Source: Ramlibacter sp. WS9 (GTDB lineage Bacteria > Pseudomonadota > Gammaproteobacteria > Burkholderiales > Burkholderiaceae_C). Taken from it: a stretch of 64,000 bases of DNA. The position numbers were made by a program, and so were the translations under genes. Positions 50,074 to 59,873 of this stretch are shown here, piece by piece. Location of the stretch: assembly GCF_003797765.1 (NCBI RefSeq), contig NZ_RKMB01000001.1, positions 124,001 through 188,000 on the forward strand. Direction: 5' to 3'. How positions within the stretch are numbered: the stretch's first letter is position 1; each line of letters starts with the position of its first letter. Below the pieces are notes generated by a model. That model searched no databases, was not told the DNA's origin, and was given only the letters and a program-made list of their open reading frames with translations.

Positions 50074-51147
50074 ATGAAAAAGTCCCTGATTGCTCTGGCC
50101 GCGCTGGCATCGTTCGCCGGCTTCGCCTCTGCCCAATCTTCCGTCACGCTGTTCGGTATCGTTGACGCCACCATCGCCCACGGTTCGGGCTCCATCGCCG
50201 ACAAGACCCAGCTGACCAACTCGGGCTACAACAGCTCGCGTCTGGGCTTCCGTGGCACGGAAGACCTGGGCGGCGGCATGTCCGCTTCGTTCTGGCTGGA
50301 AGCCGGCCTGTCGAACGACGACGGCCAAGGCGCTGGCACGAACTCGAACAACCAAGCTTCTGGCGCCGGCGCTGCTGTTGCCGGTCGTCAAGGCCTGACG
50401 TTCAATCGTCGTTCGACGGTCAGCCTGGCCGGCGGCTGGGGCGAACTGCGCCTGGGTCGTGACTACAACCCGCAATTCTGGAACCTGACCGTGTTCGATC
50501 CGTTCGGCACCAACGGCGTGGGTACCAGCCAGGTCCTGAACTCGAATTCGGCCCTCACCGGCGCGGTCAACGTTCGTTCTTCCAACAGCATCGGCTACTT
50601 CCTGCCGGGTAAGCTGGGCGGCTTCTACGGCCAAGTCCAGTACTACATGGGTGAAAACGCACAAAACGGCGCCGCAACGGAAGACGACGGCACCGGCATG
50701 GGCGCTCGCGTCGGCTTCGCCAACGGCCCGTTCAACGTGGCTCTGGCCCTGGCTCGCACCAAGTACGCCGCTGGCGACCTGAAGACGGTCAACGTCGGCG
50801 GCCAATGGGACTTCGGCGTTGCCAAGCTGATGGGTCAGTACAGCCGTGACCGCGTGGAATCCGCTTCCACCGTGACCGGCAAGGGTGGCGTCATCGGTGC
50901 TCTGGTGCCGGTTGGCGCTGGCGAAATCCGCGTCGCTGCTTCGACCTACAAGTTCAGCCCGTCCGATGCCAAGACCAACAAGCTGGCTCTGGGCTACGTC
51001 CACAACCTGTCCAAGCGCACGGCCCTGTACACCACGGTCGCTCGCGTGAAGAACAGCGGCGGCGCAACCCAAGCCCTGAACGGCGCCTCGACCGGCCCGA
51101 ACACCTCGTCCAGCGGTTTCGACCTGGGCCTGCGTCACTCGTTCTAA
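50074..51147 (+). CDS. Outer-membrane general porin (Gram-negative porin, trimeric type)
   Basis: A 357-residue porin. Signal peptide MKKSLIALAALASFAGFASA, mature start QSSVTLFGIVDA; then alternating beta strands such as SRLGFRGTEDLGGGMSASFW and the constriction-loop region; the last residue is Phe (DLGLRHSF), the outer-membrane insertion signal. Betaproteobacterial 16-stranded porin type. The start at 50074 has a GGAG 9 bp upstream; the ATG at 50050 (MFNLGETC) would put residues before the signal peptide. Codon use is strongly biased to a few codons (GGC, CTG, GTC, AAC), as in abundant proteins, unlike its neighbours. It ends in an excellent terminator. Confidence 0.9.
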   Translation: MKKSLIALAALASFAGFASAQSSVTLFGIVDATIAHGSGSIADKTQLTNSGYNSSRLGFRGTEDLGGGMSASFWLEAGLSNDDGQGAGTNSNNQASGAGAAVAGRQGLTFNRRSTVSLAGGWGELRLGRDYNPQFWNLTVFDPFGTNGVGTSQVLNSNSALTGAVNVRSSNSIGYFLPGKLGGFYGQVQYYMGENAQNGAATEDDGTGMGARVGFANGPFNVALALARTKYAAGDLKTVNVGGQWDFGVAKLMGQYSRDRVESASTVTGKGGVIGALVPVGAGEIRVAASTYKFSPSDAKTNKLALGYVHNLSKRTALYTTVARVKNSGGATQALNGASTGPNTSSSGFDLGLRHSF

Positions 51148-51188
51148 TCCCACAGCTGGCCTTGTGCCAGCTTCGGATGAACAAGCTC

Positions 51189-51216
51189 AAAAAGCCGCCC
51201 TCGGGCGGCTTTTTTT
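51189..51216 (+). terminator. Rho-independent terminator of the porin gene
   Basis: A perfect stem GCCGCC...GGCGGC with a CTCG tetraloop (AAAAAGCCGCCCTCGGGCGG then CTTTTTTT) 41 bp after the porin stop. It has A-runs and T-runs on both sides, so it can work in both directions. Confidence 0.9.
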
Positions 51217-51294
51217 ATGGGGAATGCTCCCTGCCCAGATCGGGGCATTTCCGCTATGGTCGAGTCGGGCTAAGAGAACGTTGGGACTCATTCG

Positions 51295-52083
51295 ATGATT
51301 TGCCGCTGGATTGGACAGGCCGGGCTGTGCGCACTCGTTGCGTCGGCGCTGGCTGGATGTGCGTCATATCCCCAACAAGGTGAAGGCGTTACGTTCCGCG
51401 GGAGCCCGTGGGCGGCGCAGTCGACGGGGCATGCGCCGGCATTGCCAAACCATGCCCCCGATGCCGGGTGGCAGCACCAGGCCTTTCCCGGCAAATCGCC
51501 GACACGCTTCAACTATGCGCGTAAGGACGGCCGTGATGCCCTCGCCGTGCTGGCCGCCTCTTCCGCGAGCATGCTTCGCACCAAAGTGCGAATCGAACCC
51601 ACGCAACTGGCGGGTGTCCGCTTTTCATGGAAAGTGCCCCAGCTCATTGCGGGCGCGGACCTGGCTTCGCGGGATGCCGATGATTCGCCGGTGCGCGTGG
51701 TGCTGTTCTTCGAAGGCGATCGCTCGCGTTTCTCCGCGCGCGATTCCATGATGTCCGAACTCCTTCGCAGCATCACCGGCGAGGAAATGCCCTACGCGAC
51801 GCTGATGTACGTGTGGTGCAACAAGCGCGAGCCCGGCACCGTTATCACGAGCCCGCGCACCGCGCGTGTGCGCACGGTGGTCGTTGAATCCGGCGCCCGC
51901 AAGTTGAACCAGTGGCTCGATTACGAGCGCGACATCCGCGCCGACTACGAGCGCGCGTTCGGCGAAGCGCCCGGCGCACTGGTGGGCATCGGCATCATGT
52001 CCGACAGTGACAACACGCGCAGCACCACCCAGGCCTGGTACGGGCCGGTGCGGCTGGATGGCCAGCCCACGCTGACCCGCTGA
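51295..52083 (+). CDS. DUF3047-like lipoprotein
   Basis: A 262-residue protein with a signal peptide and lipobox LAGC at Cys21. The middle, FSWKVPQLIAGADLASRDADD followed by VRVVLFFEGD and TLMYVWCNKREPGTVITSP, matches the DUF3047 family of envelope proteins of unknown function. It has its own upstream gap after the porin terminator and stands apart from the ABC operon downstream. Confidence 0.68.
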   Translation: MICRWIGQAGLCALVASALAGCASYPQQGEGVTFRGSPWAAQSTGHAPALPNHAPDAGWQHQAFPGKSPTRFNYARKDGRDALAVLAASSASMLRTKVRIEPTQLAGVRFSWKVPQLIAGADLASRDADDSPVRVVLFFEGDRSRFSARDSMMSELLRSITGEEMPYATLMYVWCNKREPGTVITSPRTARVRTVVVESGARKLNQWLDYERDIRADYERAFGEAPGALVGIGIMSDSDNTRSTTQAWYGPVRLDGQPTLTR

Positions 52084-52194
52084 CGCATCTGCGACAGTGA
52101 CGGCCCGCGCGATGCGGCCGTGTCCGATTCTTTAAGCCTGAAGGAAATCCCTGTGTCGGCGCGGGCCTTGCTCTGCTAGCATCGCCTGTCGCTT

Positions 52195-52237
52195 TACTGC
52201 CTTCAAACAGTAGGAGTCAGAGCTGAAGATCTGACTC
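52195..52237 (+). promoter_or_regulatory. Two adjacent hairpins in the leader of the dipeptide ABC operon
   Basis: TACTG-8nt-CAGTA (52195-52212) and GAGTCAGA-8nt-TCTGACTC (52214-52237) sit next to each other 14-56 bp before the permease ATG at 52251. The only AGGAG (52212-52216) is at the foot of the second stem and there is no Shine-Dalgarno after it, so translation or RNA stability control is possible. The rest of the 167-bp gap holds a weak -10-like TAGCAT at 52177. Confidence 0.4.
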
Positions 52238-52250
52238 TCAATATCACACG

Positions 52251-53231
52251 ATGTTCGCCTTCGTCCTGCGCCGCCTGTTCCAGGCTGTGATCGTCATGGT
52301 CGCAGTGGCGTTCATCGCCTTCATGCTGTTCCAGTACGTCGGCGACCCGATCGTTTTCCTGCTGGGCCAGGACGCCAAACCCGACCAGATCGCGCAGCTG
52401 CGCTCCGATCTGGGGCTCGACCAGCCCTTCTTCGTGCAGTTCTGGCACTTCCTCGTCAACGCTGCGCAGGGAGAGTTCGGCTTGAGCCTGCGCCAGGGCG
52501 CCAAGGTTTCGCGCTTGATCAGCGAGCGCTTCCCGGCCACGCTGGAGCTGGCGCTGGTGGCAGCCTTCGTCGCGGTGCTGGTCGGCATCCCGATGGGCGT
52601 TTACGCGGCGCTGCGCCGCGGCACCTTCATGAGCCAGGTGTTCCTCACCCTGTCCTTGCTTGGCGTTTCGCTGCCCACTTTCCTGATCGGAATTTTGCTG
52701 ATCCTGGTGTTTGCCGTGGTGCTGGGCTGGTTTCCGAGCTTCGGCCGCGGCGAGGTCGTGTCGGTCGGCTGGTGGAACACCGGGCTGCTCACCATCGACG
52801 GCTGGCACCACATCGTGCTGCCGGCCATCACGCTCGCGATCTTCCAGCTCACGCTCATCATGCGCCTGGTGCGTGCCGAGATGCTCGAAGTGCTGCGCAC
52901 CGACTACATCAAGTTCGCGCGGGCGCGCGGCCTGCCCGACCGCGCCATCCACTTCGGCCACGCGCTCAAGAACACGCTGGTGCCGGTGATGACCATCATC
53001 GGGCTGCAACTGGGAACGCTGATCGCTTTTTCCATCATCACGGAGACGGTGTTCCAGTGGCCCGGCATGGGCCTGCTGTTCATCCAGGCCGTGACCTTCG
53101 CCGACATTCCGGTGATGGCCGCGTACCTGTGCCTCATTGCGCTGATCTTCGTCATCATCAACCTGGTGGTGGACCTGCTGTACTTCGCGGTCGATCCGCG
53201 CCTGCGAGTTGCCAGCGCGAAAGGACATTGA
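52251..53231 (+). CDS. Dipeptide-type ABC permease (DppB-like)
   Basis: A 326-residue permease. MFAFVLRRLFQAVIVMVAVA starts helix one; DQIAQLRSDLGLDQPFFVQF is the periplasmic loop typical of DppB; the EAA loop is YIKFARARGLPDRAIHFGHAL; TETVFQWPGMGLLFIQAV is the usual late motif. Forms the channel with the protein at 56042. Its stop overlaps the M20 gene start (TGATG at 53231). First gene of the operon, in front of rather than after the binding protein. Confidence 0.88.
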   Translation: MFAFVLRRLFQAVIVMVAVAFIAFMLFQYVGDPIVFLLGQDAKPDQIAQLRSDLGLDQPFFVQFWHFLVNAAQGEFGLSLRQGAKVSRLISERFPATLELALVAAFVAVLVGIPMGVYAALRRGTFMSQVFLTLSLLGVSLPTFLIGILLILVFAVVLGWFPSFGRGEVVSVGWWNTGLLTIDGWHHIVLPAITLAIFQLTLIMRLVRAEMLEVLRTDYIKFARARGLPDRAIHFGHALKNTLVPVMTIIGLQLGTLIAFSIITETVFQWPGMGLLFIQAVTFADIPVMAAYLCLIALIFVIINLVVDLLYFAVDPRLRVASAKGH

Positions 53232-54442
53232 TGCTCGCTCCTCGACTCAGGGCCAACGGCCGCGCCTTCGCGCACATCGCGCAGTTCCACCCGGAGCTCA
53301 CGGCGCTGCGGCGCGACCTGCACGCCCACCCCGAACTCGGCTTCGAGGAGGTGTACACCTCGGCCCGCGTCAACGAAGCGCTGAAGCTGTGCGGCGTCGA
53401 CGAGATCCACACAGGCATCGGCAAGACCGGCGTGGTCGCGGTGATCAAGGGCAAAAGCACGGCGAGCGGCCGCATGACCGGCCTGCGTGCCGACATGGAC
53501 GCGCTGACGATGGTCGAGCAGAACGACTTCTCCTGGAAGTCGACGAAGCAGGGAATGATGCACGGCTGTGGCCACGACGGCCACACGGCGATGCTGGTGG
53601 GGGCCGCGCGCTATCTGGCCGAGACCCGCAATTTCGATGGCACTGCGGTGCTCGTGTTCCAGCCCGGCGAAGAAGGCTTCGCGGGCGCCAAGCAGATGAT
53701 CGAGGACGGCCTGTTCCAGCGCTTTCCGGTCCAGGCCATTTATGCCATGCACAACTGGCCGCAGATGAAGCCCGGCACCGTGGGCCTCAATCCCGGCCCG
53801 ATGATGGCCGCGGCCGACAAGGTCACCATCGAGATCACCGGCAAGGGCGGCCATGGCGCGCATGCTTACCTGGCGATCGATCCGGTGCTGGTCGCGGCGC
53901 ACATCATCACGGCGGTGCAGAGCATCGTCTCGCGCAATGTGCGGCCGATCGACGGAGCCGTGATCAGCTTGTGCGCCGTGCAGGCCGGCGACCTGCACGC
54001 GATGAGCGTCATCCCCGGCAAGGCCACCATCGTCGGCACCGTCCGTACCTTCAATCCGGAGGTGCAGGCACTGGTCGAGCGGCGCCTGAGCGAGCTGTGC
54101 AGCGCCGTGGCCCTGGGCATGGGTGCCACGGCAACGGTGCAATACGAGCGCATCTATCCGGCCACCACCAACTCCGCCGCTGAAGCGAAATTTGCGGGCG
54201 ATGTGGCCGAGGGCCTGGTCGGCCCCGAACACGTGGACCGTGACATGGAGCCCAGCATGGGCGCCGAGGACTTCTCCTTCATGCTGCAGACCAAGCCCGG
54301 CGCGTACCTGCGCATCGGGCAGGGTGGCGAAGGCAACTGCTTCCTGCACAACGCCCGCTACGACTTCAACGACGACATTCTGCCGCTCGGCTCCGCGTTG
54401 CACGCGAGCCTCATCGAGCAGGGCATGCCACTCACCGCCTGA
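53231..54442 (+). CDS. M20 family amidohydrolase/peptidase
   Basis: A 403-residue metal hydrolase. LRADMDAL, MHGCGHDGHTAML, QPGEEGFAGAKQMIEDGL and HGAHAYLAIDPVL are the conserved blocks of M20D amidohydrolases (hippurate hydrolase/IAA-amino-acid hydrolase type). It would cleave N-acyl amino acids or dipeptides in the cytosol. It is embedded between the permease and binding protein genes of the ABC operon, so imported peptides or acylated amino acids are the likely substrate. Confidence 0.88.
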   Translation: MLAPRLRANGRAFAHIAQFHPELTALRRDLHAHPELGFEEVYTSARVNEALKLCGVDEIHTGIGKTGVVAVIKGKSTASGRMTGLRADMDALTMVEQNDFSWKSTKQGMMHGCGHDGHTAMLVGAARYLAETRNFDGTAVLVFQPGEEGFAGAKQMIEDGLFQRFPVQAIYAMHNWPQMKPGTVGLNPGPMMAAADKVTIEITGKGGHGAHAYLAIDPVLVAAHIITAVQSIVSRNVRPIDGAVISLCAVQAGDLHAMSVIPGKATIVGTVRTFNPEVQALVERRLSELCSAVALGMGATATVQYERIYPATTNSAAEAKFAGDVAEGLVGPEHVDRDMEPSMGAEDFSFMLQTKPGAYLRIGQGGEGNCFLHNARYDFNDDILPLGSALHASLIEQGMPLTA

Positions 54443-54473
54443 TTCAAACGTATTTCTTCCAGAGGAGTTCACG

Positions 54474-56042
54474 ATGAAATTCAATCCCACCCTGCTCATG
54501 GCCGCACTGGCCACGGCCAGCTTCGGCGCCGGCGCCGTCACGCTCAAGATCGGTAACCAGGGCGACGCGTTGTCGATGGACCCGCAGTCTCTCAACGAGT
54601 CGCTGCAGCTGACGGTGACGGAGAACATCTACGAACCGCTGGTGATGCGCGACCGCAACTTCAAGCTCGCGCCCGCACTCGCCACGTCATGGAAGCAGAC
54701 CGCGCCGACGGTGTGGCGTTTCGAACTGCGTAAGGGCGTGCAATTCCATGACGGCACGCCGTTCACGGCCGACGACGTGATCTTCAGCTACACCCGTGCG
54801 ATGGACCCGGGCAGCGACGTGCAGACCTACGTCGGCATCATCAAGGAGATCAGGAAGGTCAACGACCACACGATCGACATCGAGACCAAGTCGCCGTTCC
54901 CGATCCTGCCCGAGCTGTTCACCCACTTCAACATCATGAGCAAGAAGTGGTGCGAGACCAACCAGGCCACCAAGCCGGTGGACCGCCGCAAGGGCATCGA
55001 GAACGCCGCCTCGTTCCGCGCCAACGGCACCGGCCCGTACCGCCTGCGCGAGCGCCAGCCGAACGTGCGGACCACTTTCGTGCGCAACGGCAATTACTGG
55101 GGCAAGGTCGAAGGCAACGTCGACGAGGTGGTGTTCAACGTCATCGGCAACGACGCCACGCGCGTCGCCGCATTGGTCACCGGCGAAGTCGACATCATGG
55201 AGCCGGTGCCGGTGCAGGACATCGAGCGCATCAAGTCCGATTCCAAGCTGCAGGTGCTGCAAGGCCCCGAGCTGCGCGTGATCTTCCTGGGCATGGACCA
55301 GAAGCGCGACGAGCTGCTCTTTTCCAGCGTGAAGGGCAAGAACCCATTCAAGGACAAGCGCGTGCGTCAGGCCTTCTACCAGGCCATCGACGTCGAAGGC
55401 ATCAAGCGCACCGTGATGCGCGGCGCGGCGACGCCCATCGCGGTGATGTTCCCCAAGCAGGTGAACGGCTACGTGCCCGAGCTGGACAAGCGCTTCCCCT
55501 ATGACCCCGAAGCGTCGAAGAAGCTCCTGGCCGAGGCCGGTTATCCGAGCGGCTTCGAAGTGACGATGAACTGCCCCAACGACCGCTACGTCAACGACGC
55601 CGGCATCTGTCAGGCAGTGTCGGCCAATCTCGCGCGTGTGGGCGTGAAGATCAACCTGCTCGCCGAGACCAAGGGCACGTACTTCCCGAAGATCCTGCGC
55701 CGTGACACCAGCTTCTACATGCTCGGCTGGACGGCCAGCACCGTCGATGCGCACAACGTGATGGCACCGATCATGTCCACGCCGGGCGAAGGCGGACGCG
55801 GCCAGTTCAACCTGGGCGCCTACAGCAATCCCAAGGTTGACGAGCTGACGGTGAAGGTCGCCTCCGAGACCGACCAGAAGAAGCGTAACGAGATGATCCG
55901 TGAAGCCGTCAAGCTGCACCAGGACGACATCGGCCACATCCCGCTGCACCAGCAGGCGCTGAACTGGGGTGCCAAGAAGAGTGTGCAGGCCGTTCAGTGG
56001 CCGGACAACGGCATGCCGTGGAAGTACATCACGGTCAAGTGA
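54474..56042 (+). CDS. ABC substrate-binding protein, peptide family (DppA-like)
   Basis: A 522-residue periplasmic protein. Sec signal peptide MKFNPTLLMAALATASFGAGA, then SMDPQSLNESLQLTVTENIYE and RKGVQFHDGTPFTADDVIFS. AGAGGAG lies 8 bp before the start. No lipobox. In contrast to the Tat-exported homologue at 10500 it uses the Sec route. It delivers substrate to the permeases at 52251 and 56042. Stop overlaps the next start. Confidence 0.9.
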   Translation: MKFNPTLLMAALATASFGAGAVTLKIGNQGDALSMDPQSLNESLQLTVTENIYEPLVMRDRNFKLAPALATSWKQTAPTVWRFELRKGVQFHDGTPFTADDVIFSYTRAMDPGSDVQTYVGIIKEIRKVNDHTIDIETKSPFPILPELFTHFNIMSKKWCETNQATKPVDRRKGIENAASFRANGTGPYRLRERQPNVRTTFVRNGNYWGKVEGNVDEVVFNVIGNDATRVAALVTGEVDIMEPVPVQDIERIKSDSKLQVLQGPELRVIFLGMDQKRDELLFSSVKGKNPFKDKRVRQAFYQAIDVEGIKRTVMRGAATPIAVMFPKQVNGYVPELDKRFPYDPEASKKLLAEAGYPSGFEVTMNCPNDRYVNDAGICQAVSANLARVGVKINLLAETKGTYFPKILRRDTSFYMLGWTASTVDAHNVMAPIMSTPGEGGRGQFNLGAYSNPKVDELTVKVASETDQKKRNEMIREAVKLHQDDIGHIPLHQQALNWGAKKSVQAVQWPDNGMPWKYITVK

Positions 56043-56974
56043 TGACGGGCGCCACAGGAGGCTGGTTCCACAGGGTTTGGCACAGCGACGTCGGCTACAG
56101 CTTCCGCACCTCACCGGTCGCGGTGGGCGCGGCCGTCGTCGCGTTCGTGTGCATCTTCTGCGCTGTCTTCGCCAACGTCGTCGCGCCGCACCAGCCGTTC
56201 GACCTGGCGACGCTGGAGCTGGGCGACGCGTTCCTGCCGCCCGCGTGGGCGCAGGACGGTCGCGCCAAATACCTGCTGGGCACCGACGATCAGGGCCGAG
56301 ACATCCTGTCGGCCATCATGTATGGCGCGCGCATCTCGCTGCTGGTGGGGCTGGCCTCGGTCGTGCTGTCCGTGCTGATCGGCGTCAGCCTCGGGCTCCT
56401 GGCCGGCTTCATCGGTGGCCGCCTCGACGCGATCATCATGCGTGTGTGCGACGTCATCCTGTCCTTCCCCGCGATCCTGGTGGCGCTGCTGATCGCCGGC
56501 GTGGGCCGTGCGATGTTCCCCAATGCGAGCACGCTGGTGGCGTTCGTGGTGCTCGTGCTGTCGATCTCGCTCGCCGGCGGCGGAGGCTGGGTGCAGTACG
56601 CGCGCACGGTGCGCGGCTCCACACTGGTGGAGCGCAACCGCGAGTATGTGCAGGCAGCGCGCGTCACCGGCGTGACGCCGCTTCGCATCATGCGCAAGCA
56701 CGTGCTGCCCAACATCCTCGGGCCGGTCATGGTGCTGGCGACCATCCAGGTGGCGACGGCCATCATCACCGAGGCGACGCTGTCCTTCCTCGGCGTCGGC
56801 GCACCGCCCAATTCGCCCTCGCTCGGCACGCTGATCCAGGTGGGCAACAAGTTCCTGTTCTCGGGCAACTGGTGGATCACGGTGTTCCCCGGCCTGATGC
56901 TGGTGATGATCGCCTTGAGCGTGAACCTGCTGGGCGATTGGCTGCGCGACGCCTTAAATCCAAGGCTCCGCTAA
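56042..56974 (+). CDS. Dipeptide-type ABC permease (DppC-like)
   Basis: A 310-residue permease with the DppC layout: first helix VGAAVVAFVCIFCAVFANVV, the KYLLGTDDQGRDILSAIMYG motif, then five helices and the EAA loop around YVQAARVTGVTPLRIMRKHV. Starts at 56042 (TGATG overlap with the binding protein) and its TAATG overlaps the ATPase start. Confidence 0.88.
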   Translation: MTGATGGWFHRVWHSDVGYSFRTSPVAVGAAVVAFVCIFCAVFANVVAPHQPFDLATLELGDAFLPPAWAQDGRAKYLLGTDDQGRDILSAIMYGARISLLVGLASVVLSVLIGVSLGLLAGFIGGRLDAIIMRVCDVILSFPAILVALLIAGVGRAMFPNASTLVAFVVLVLSISLAGGGGWVQYARTVRGSTLVERNREYVQAARVTGVTPLRIMRKHVLPNILGPVMVLATIQVATAIITEATLSFLGVGAPPNSPSLGTLIQVGNKFLFSGNWWITVFPGLMLVMIALSVNLLGDWLRDALNPRLR

Positions 56975-57945
56975 TGACACTGCTCCAGGTCCAGAACCTC
57001 GTCGTCGAATTCCCCAGCCGCCACGGCACGCTGCGGGCGCTCGACGACATCAGCTTCGACATCGCGCCGGGCGAAATCCTGGGCGTCGTTGGCGAATCCG
57101 GCGCGGGCAAGTCGCTCACGGGTGCCGCCATCATCGGCCTGCTGGAGCCGCCGGGGCGCGTTGCGTCCGGGCAGATCCTGCTGGAGGGGCAGCGTGTCGA
57201 CAACCTGTCGCACGAGCAGATGCGCCACATCCGCGGGCGCAAGATCGGCGCGATCTTCCAGGACCCGCTCACTTCGCTCAACCCGCTCTACACCGTCGGG
57301 CGCCAGCTCACGGAAACCATCCAGGCCCATCTGCCGGTGAGCAACGCCGAAGCGCGGCGGCGCGCGATCAGCTTGCTGGAAGACACGGGCATTCCTGCTG
57401 CCGCCGAGCGCATCGAACACTACCCGCACCAGTTTTCCGGCGGCATGCGGCAGCGCGTCGTGATTGCGCTGGCCCTGGCGGCCGAGCCCAAGCTGATCGT
57501 GGCCGATGAGCCGACGACGGCACTCGACGTTTCGATCCAGGCGCAGATCATCCAGTTGCTCAAGCGCGTCTGCAAGGACCGGGGCGCCGCGGTGATGCTG
57601 ATCACGCACGACATGGGCGTGATCGCCGAAACCTGCGACCGCGTCGCCGTGATGTATGCGGGCCGCATCGCGGAAGTCGGCCCGGTGCACGAAGTCATCA
57701 ACCAGTCGGCGCACCCCTATAGCATGGGCTTGATGGCGGCGATTCCCGACATCGCCATCGAGCGCGAGCGCTTGAACCAGATCGATGGTGCCATGCCCCG
57801 GCTGAACGCCATTCCGAAGGGCTGCGCGTACAACCCGCGCTGCCCTCGCGTTTTCGATCGTTGCCTGGTGGAACGGCCGGATTTGATTGAAGCCGGTGCG
57901 ACGCGTGCGGCTTGCTGGCTGCATGACGTCAAGGTGGCTGCCTGA
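56974..57945 (+). CDS. dppD: Dipeptide-type ABC ATPase (DppD-like)
   Basis: A 323-residue ATPase. Walker A GESGAGKS (about residues 38-45), signature [16 protein letters not shown], Walker [15 protein letters not shown], and the C-terminal Cys region [14 protein letters not shown]. Pairs with the ATPase at 57945. Start overlaps the preceding permease; its stop overlaps dppF. Confidence 0.88.
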   Translation: MTLLQVQNLVVEFPSRHGTLRALDDISFDIAPGEILGVVGESGAGKSLTGAAIIGLLEPPGRVASGQILLEGQRVDNLSHEQMRHIRGRKIGAIFQDPLTSLNPLYTVGRQLTETIQAHLPVSNAEARRRAISLLEDTGIPAAAERIEHYPHQFSGGMRQRVVIALALAAEPKLIVADEPTTALDVSIQAQIIQLLKRVCKDRGAAVMLITHDMGVIAETCDRVAVMYAGRIAEVGPVHEVINQSAHPYSMGLMAAIPDIAIERERLNQIDGAMPRLNAIPKGCAYNPRCPRVFDRCLVERPDLIEAGATRAACWLHDVKVAA

Positions 57946-58937
57946 TGAATCCCCTGGTTCAAGCTACCGATCTGGCCAAGACCTTCGACGTCTCGCCGCC
58001 ATGGCTCAATCGCGTGCTCGAAGGCAAGCCGCGCCAGCTACTCCATGCCGTCGATGGCGTGAGCTTCGAGATCGCGAAGGGCCAGACGCTGGCCCTCGTC
58101 GGGGAGTCCGGCTGCGGCAAGAGCACGGTCGCCAAGCTGCTCGTCGGGCTCTACGAACCCACGCGCGGTGGCTTGACCTTTGCCGGTGAAGACGCGCACG
58201 CCACTTTCAAGACGCCGCAAGGCCGCCAGCTGCGCCGTCGCATCCAGATGATCTTCCAGGACCCGTACGCCAGCCTGAACCCGCGCTGGACGGTGGAAGA
58301 CATCGTCGGTGAGCCGCTCAAGGAGCACCAGATCATCACCGATGCGGCGCGGCTGGAAGACAAGGTGGGCGAGCTGCTGAAGTCGGTGGGCCTGTCGCCG
58401 CTCGACATGGTGAAGTACCCGCACCAGTTCTCCGGCGGGCAGCGCCAGCGGATCTCGATCGCCCGTGCGCTGGCGACCGAGCCTGAATTCCTGGTGTGCG
58501 ACGAACCCACCAGCGCGCTCGACGTGAGCGTGCAGGCGCAGGTGCTCAACATCATGAAGGACCTGCAGCGCGAGCGCGGCCTCACGTATCTCTTCATCTC
58601 GCACAACCTCGCCGTCGTGCGGCACGTGAGCGACCAGGTCGGCGTGATGTACCTTGGGCGCTTGGTGGAGCTGTCAGGCAAGCACCAGCTGTTCGGCAAC
58701 CCGCGACATCCGTACACGCGCATGCTGCTGGATGCGATCCCGAAGATGCACGACACGGGCCGCGCGCGCACGCCGGTGCAAGGCGAGGTGCCGAACCCAC
58801 TGAACCCGCCGAGCGGCTGCGCGTTCAACCCGCGTTGTCCGCACGCCAATGAGCGTTGCCGCGTCGAGCGGCCGGCGCTGCTGGAGATTGAAGGGATCCG
58901 CATCGCATGCCATGCGGTGGAAGAAGGGCGGATTTAG
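57945..58937 (+). CDS. dppF: Dipeptide-type ABC ATPase (DppF-like)
   Basis: A 330-residue ATPase. Walker [10 protein letters not shown], signature [16 protein letters not shown], Walker [15 protein letters not shown], and the C-terminal [14 protein letters not shown]. An insert before Walker A ([16 protein letters not shown]) is typical of DppF. Last gene of the operon; its stop is 8 bp from that of hexR on the other strand. Confidence 0.88.
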   Translation: MNPLVQATDLAKTFDVSPPWLNRVLEGKPRQLLHAVDGVSFEIAKGQTLALVGESGCGKSTVAKLLVGLYEPTRGGLTFAGEDAHATFKTPQGRQLRRRIQMIFQDPYASLNPRWTVEDIVGEPLKEHQIITDAARLEDKVGELLKSVGLSPLDMVKYPHQFSGGQRQRISIARALATEPEFLVCDEPTSALDVSVQAQVLNIMKDLQRERGLTYLFISHNLAVVRHVSDQVGVMYLGRLVELSGKHQLFGNPRHPYTRMLLDAIPKMHDTGRARTPVQGEVPNPLNPPSGCAFNPRCPHANERCRVERPALLEIEGIRIACHAVEEGRI

Positions 58938-58945
58938 CGCCCGCG

Positions 58946-59791
58946 TCAGGCGTACCGCTTGTTCCGCAAATTGTTCTTCATCTCACGCAACAGCGGCTGC
59001 AAGCGCGGCCCGATGCGCAGCGCAACGGTCGTTGCGAGCACGTCGATGATCATCAGGTGCAGCAGCCGCGACACCATCGGGCTGTAGCGGTCGTAGCCTT
59101 CCGGGTGGTCCGCCGCCAGGTGGATATGCCCGGCCGACGCGAGCGGCGAACCGGTGGCCGTCATCACGATCGTGGTCGCGCCGTTCTTGCGGGCGATGTC
59201 GCAGGCATCCATCAGGTCCCGCGTGCGGCCCGAATTGGAGATCACCACCACGCAGTCGCCGGGGCCTAGCATCGATGCGCTCATCACCTGCATGTGGCCG
59301 TCGCTGTACGCAATGGTGTTGACGCCCAACCGGAAGAACTTGTGCTGCGCGTCCTGCGCGACGATGCCGGAGTTGCCGACGCCGTAGAACTCGATGCGGC
59401 GGCCCGTCTTGTAAGTGGCGGCCAGCGCCTCCACCGCCTTTTCGATCGCGAAGGTCGAGGCGTCGTTGCGATACTTGAGGAACGCCGCCACCGTGTTGTC
59501 GATCACCTTGACCAGCACGTCGCCGGTCTTGTCGTCGACGTCGACGCTGCGGTGGATGAAGGGCACGCCCTCGCTCACCGTGCCGGCCAGCTTGAGCTTG
59601 AAATCCGACAGGCCGTCGTAGCCGATGCTGCGGCAAAAGCGCACGACGGTCGGCTTGCTTACGTGCGCGCGGTCGGCCAGTTCACTCACCGGCAGGTTGG
59701 CGAAGGAGCGCGGATCGCTCAGCACCAGCTTGCCCACGCGCTGTTCGGCGGGGGCGAGGGAGGGCAGGGACGCCTTGATGCGGTCTAACAT
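58946..59791 (-). CDS. hexR: RpiR-family regulator, likely HexR
   Basis: A 281-residue regulator: N-terminal RpiR helix-turn-helix (residues about 1-77, VSELADRAHVSKPTVVRFCR) and a C-terminal SIS sugar-phosphate domain (about 125-260, RRIEFYGVGNSGIVAQDA and DCVVVISNSGRTRDLMDACD). HexR proteins repress central carbon genes and are released by KDPG. Its place directly after zwf on the same strand, with a HexR-like site before zwf, supports the name; RpiR regulators of other sugars cannot be excluded. Confidence 0.72.
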   Translation of the reverse strand: MLDRIKASLPSLAPAEQRVGKLVLSDPRSFANLPVSELADRAHVSKPTVVRFCRSIGYDGLSDFKLKLAGTVSEGVPFIHRSVDVDDKTGDVLVKVIDNTVAAFLKYRNDASTFAIEKAVEALAATYKTGRRIEFYGVGNSGIVAQDAQHKFFRLGVNTIAYSDGHMQVMSASMLGPGDCVVVISNSGRTRDLMDACDIARKNGATTIVMTATGSPLASAGHIHLAADHPEGYDRYSPMVSRLLHLMIIDVLATTVALRIGPRLQPLLREMKNNLRNKRYA

Positions 59792-59808
59792 GATCGTGCC
59801 GCCGACGG

Positions 59809-59842
59809 GCCGCCCCTAGGCGGCACAGCCCCCTCGGGGGGC
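59809..59842. repeat. Double hairpin in the zwf-hexR gap
   Basis: GCCGCC-CCTA-GGCGGC (59809-59824) and GCCCCC-TCG-GGGGGC (59828-59842) lie in the 82-bp gap between zwf and hexR. The make-up is like the element at 36402-36435, so both may belong to a dispersed intergenic repeat family. Could partly separate zwf and hexR expression. Confidence 0.45.
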
Positions 59843-59873
59843 AGCGCACTACACGAAGTGAGAAGCGTGGGGG

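Noticed and set aside
49285..51153. 622-codon minus-strand frame across coq7 and the porin
   Set aside because: It is antisense of the porin and out of frame with coq7, both of which are well supported.
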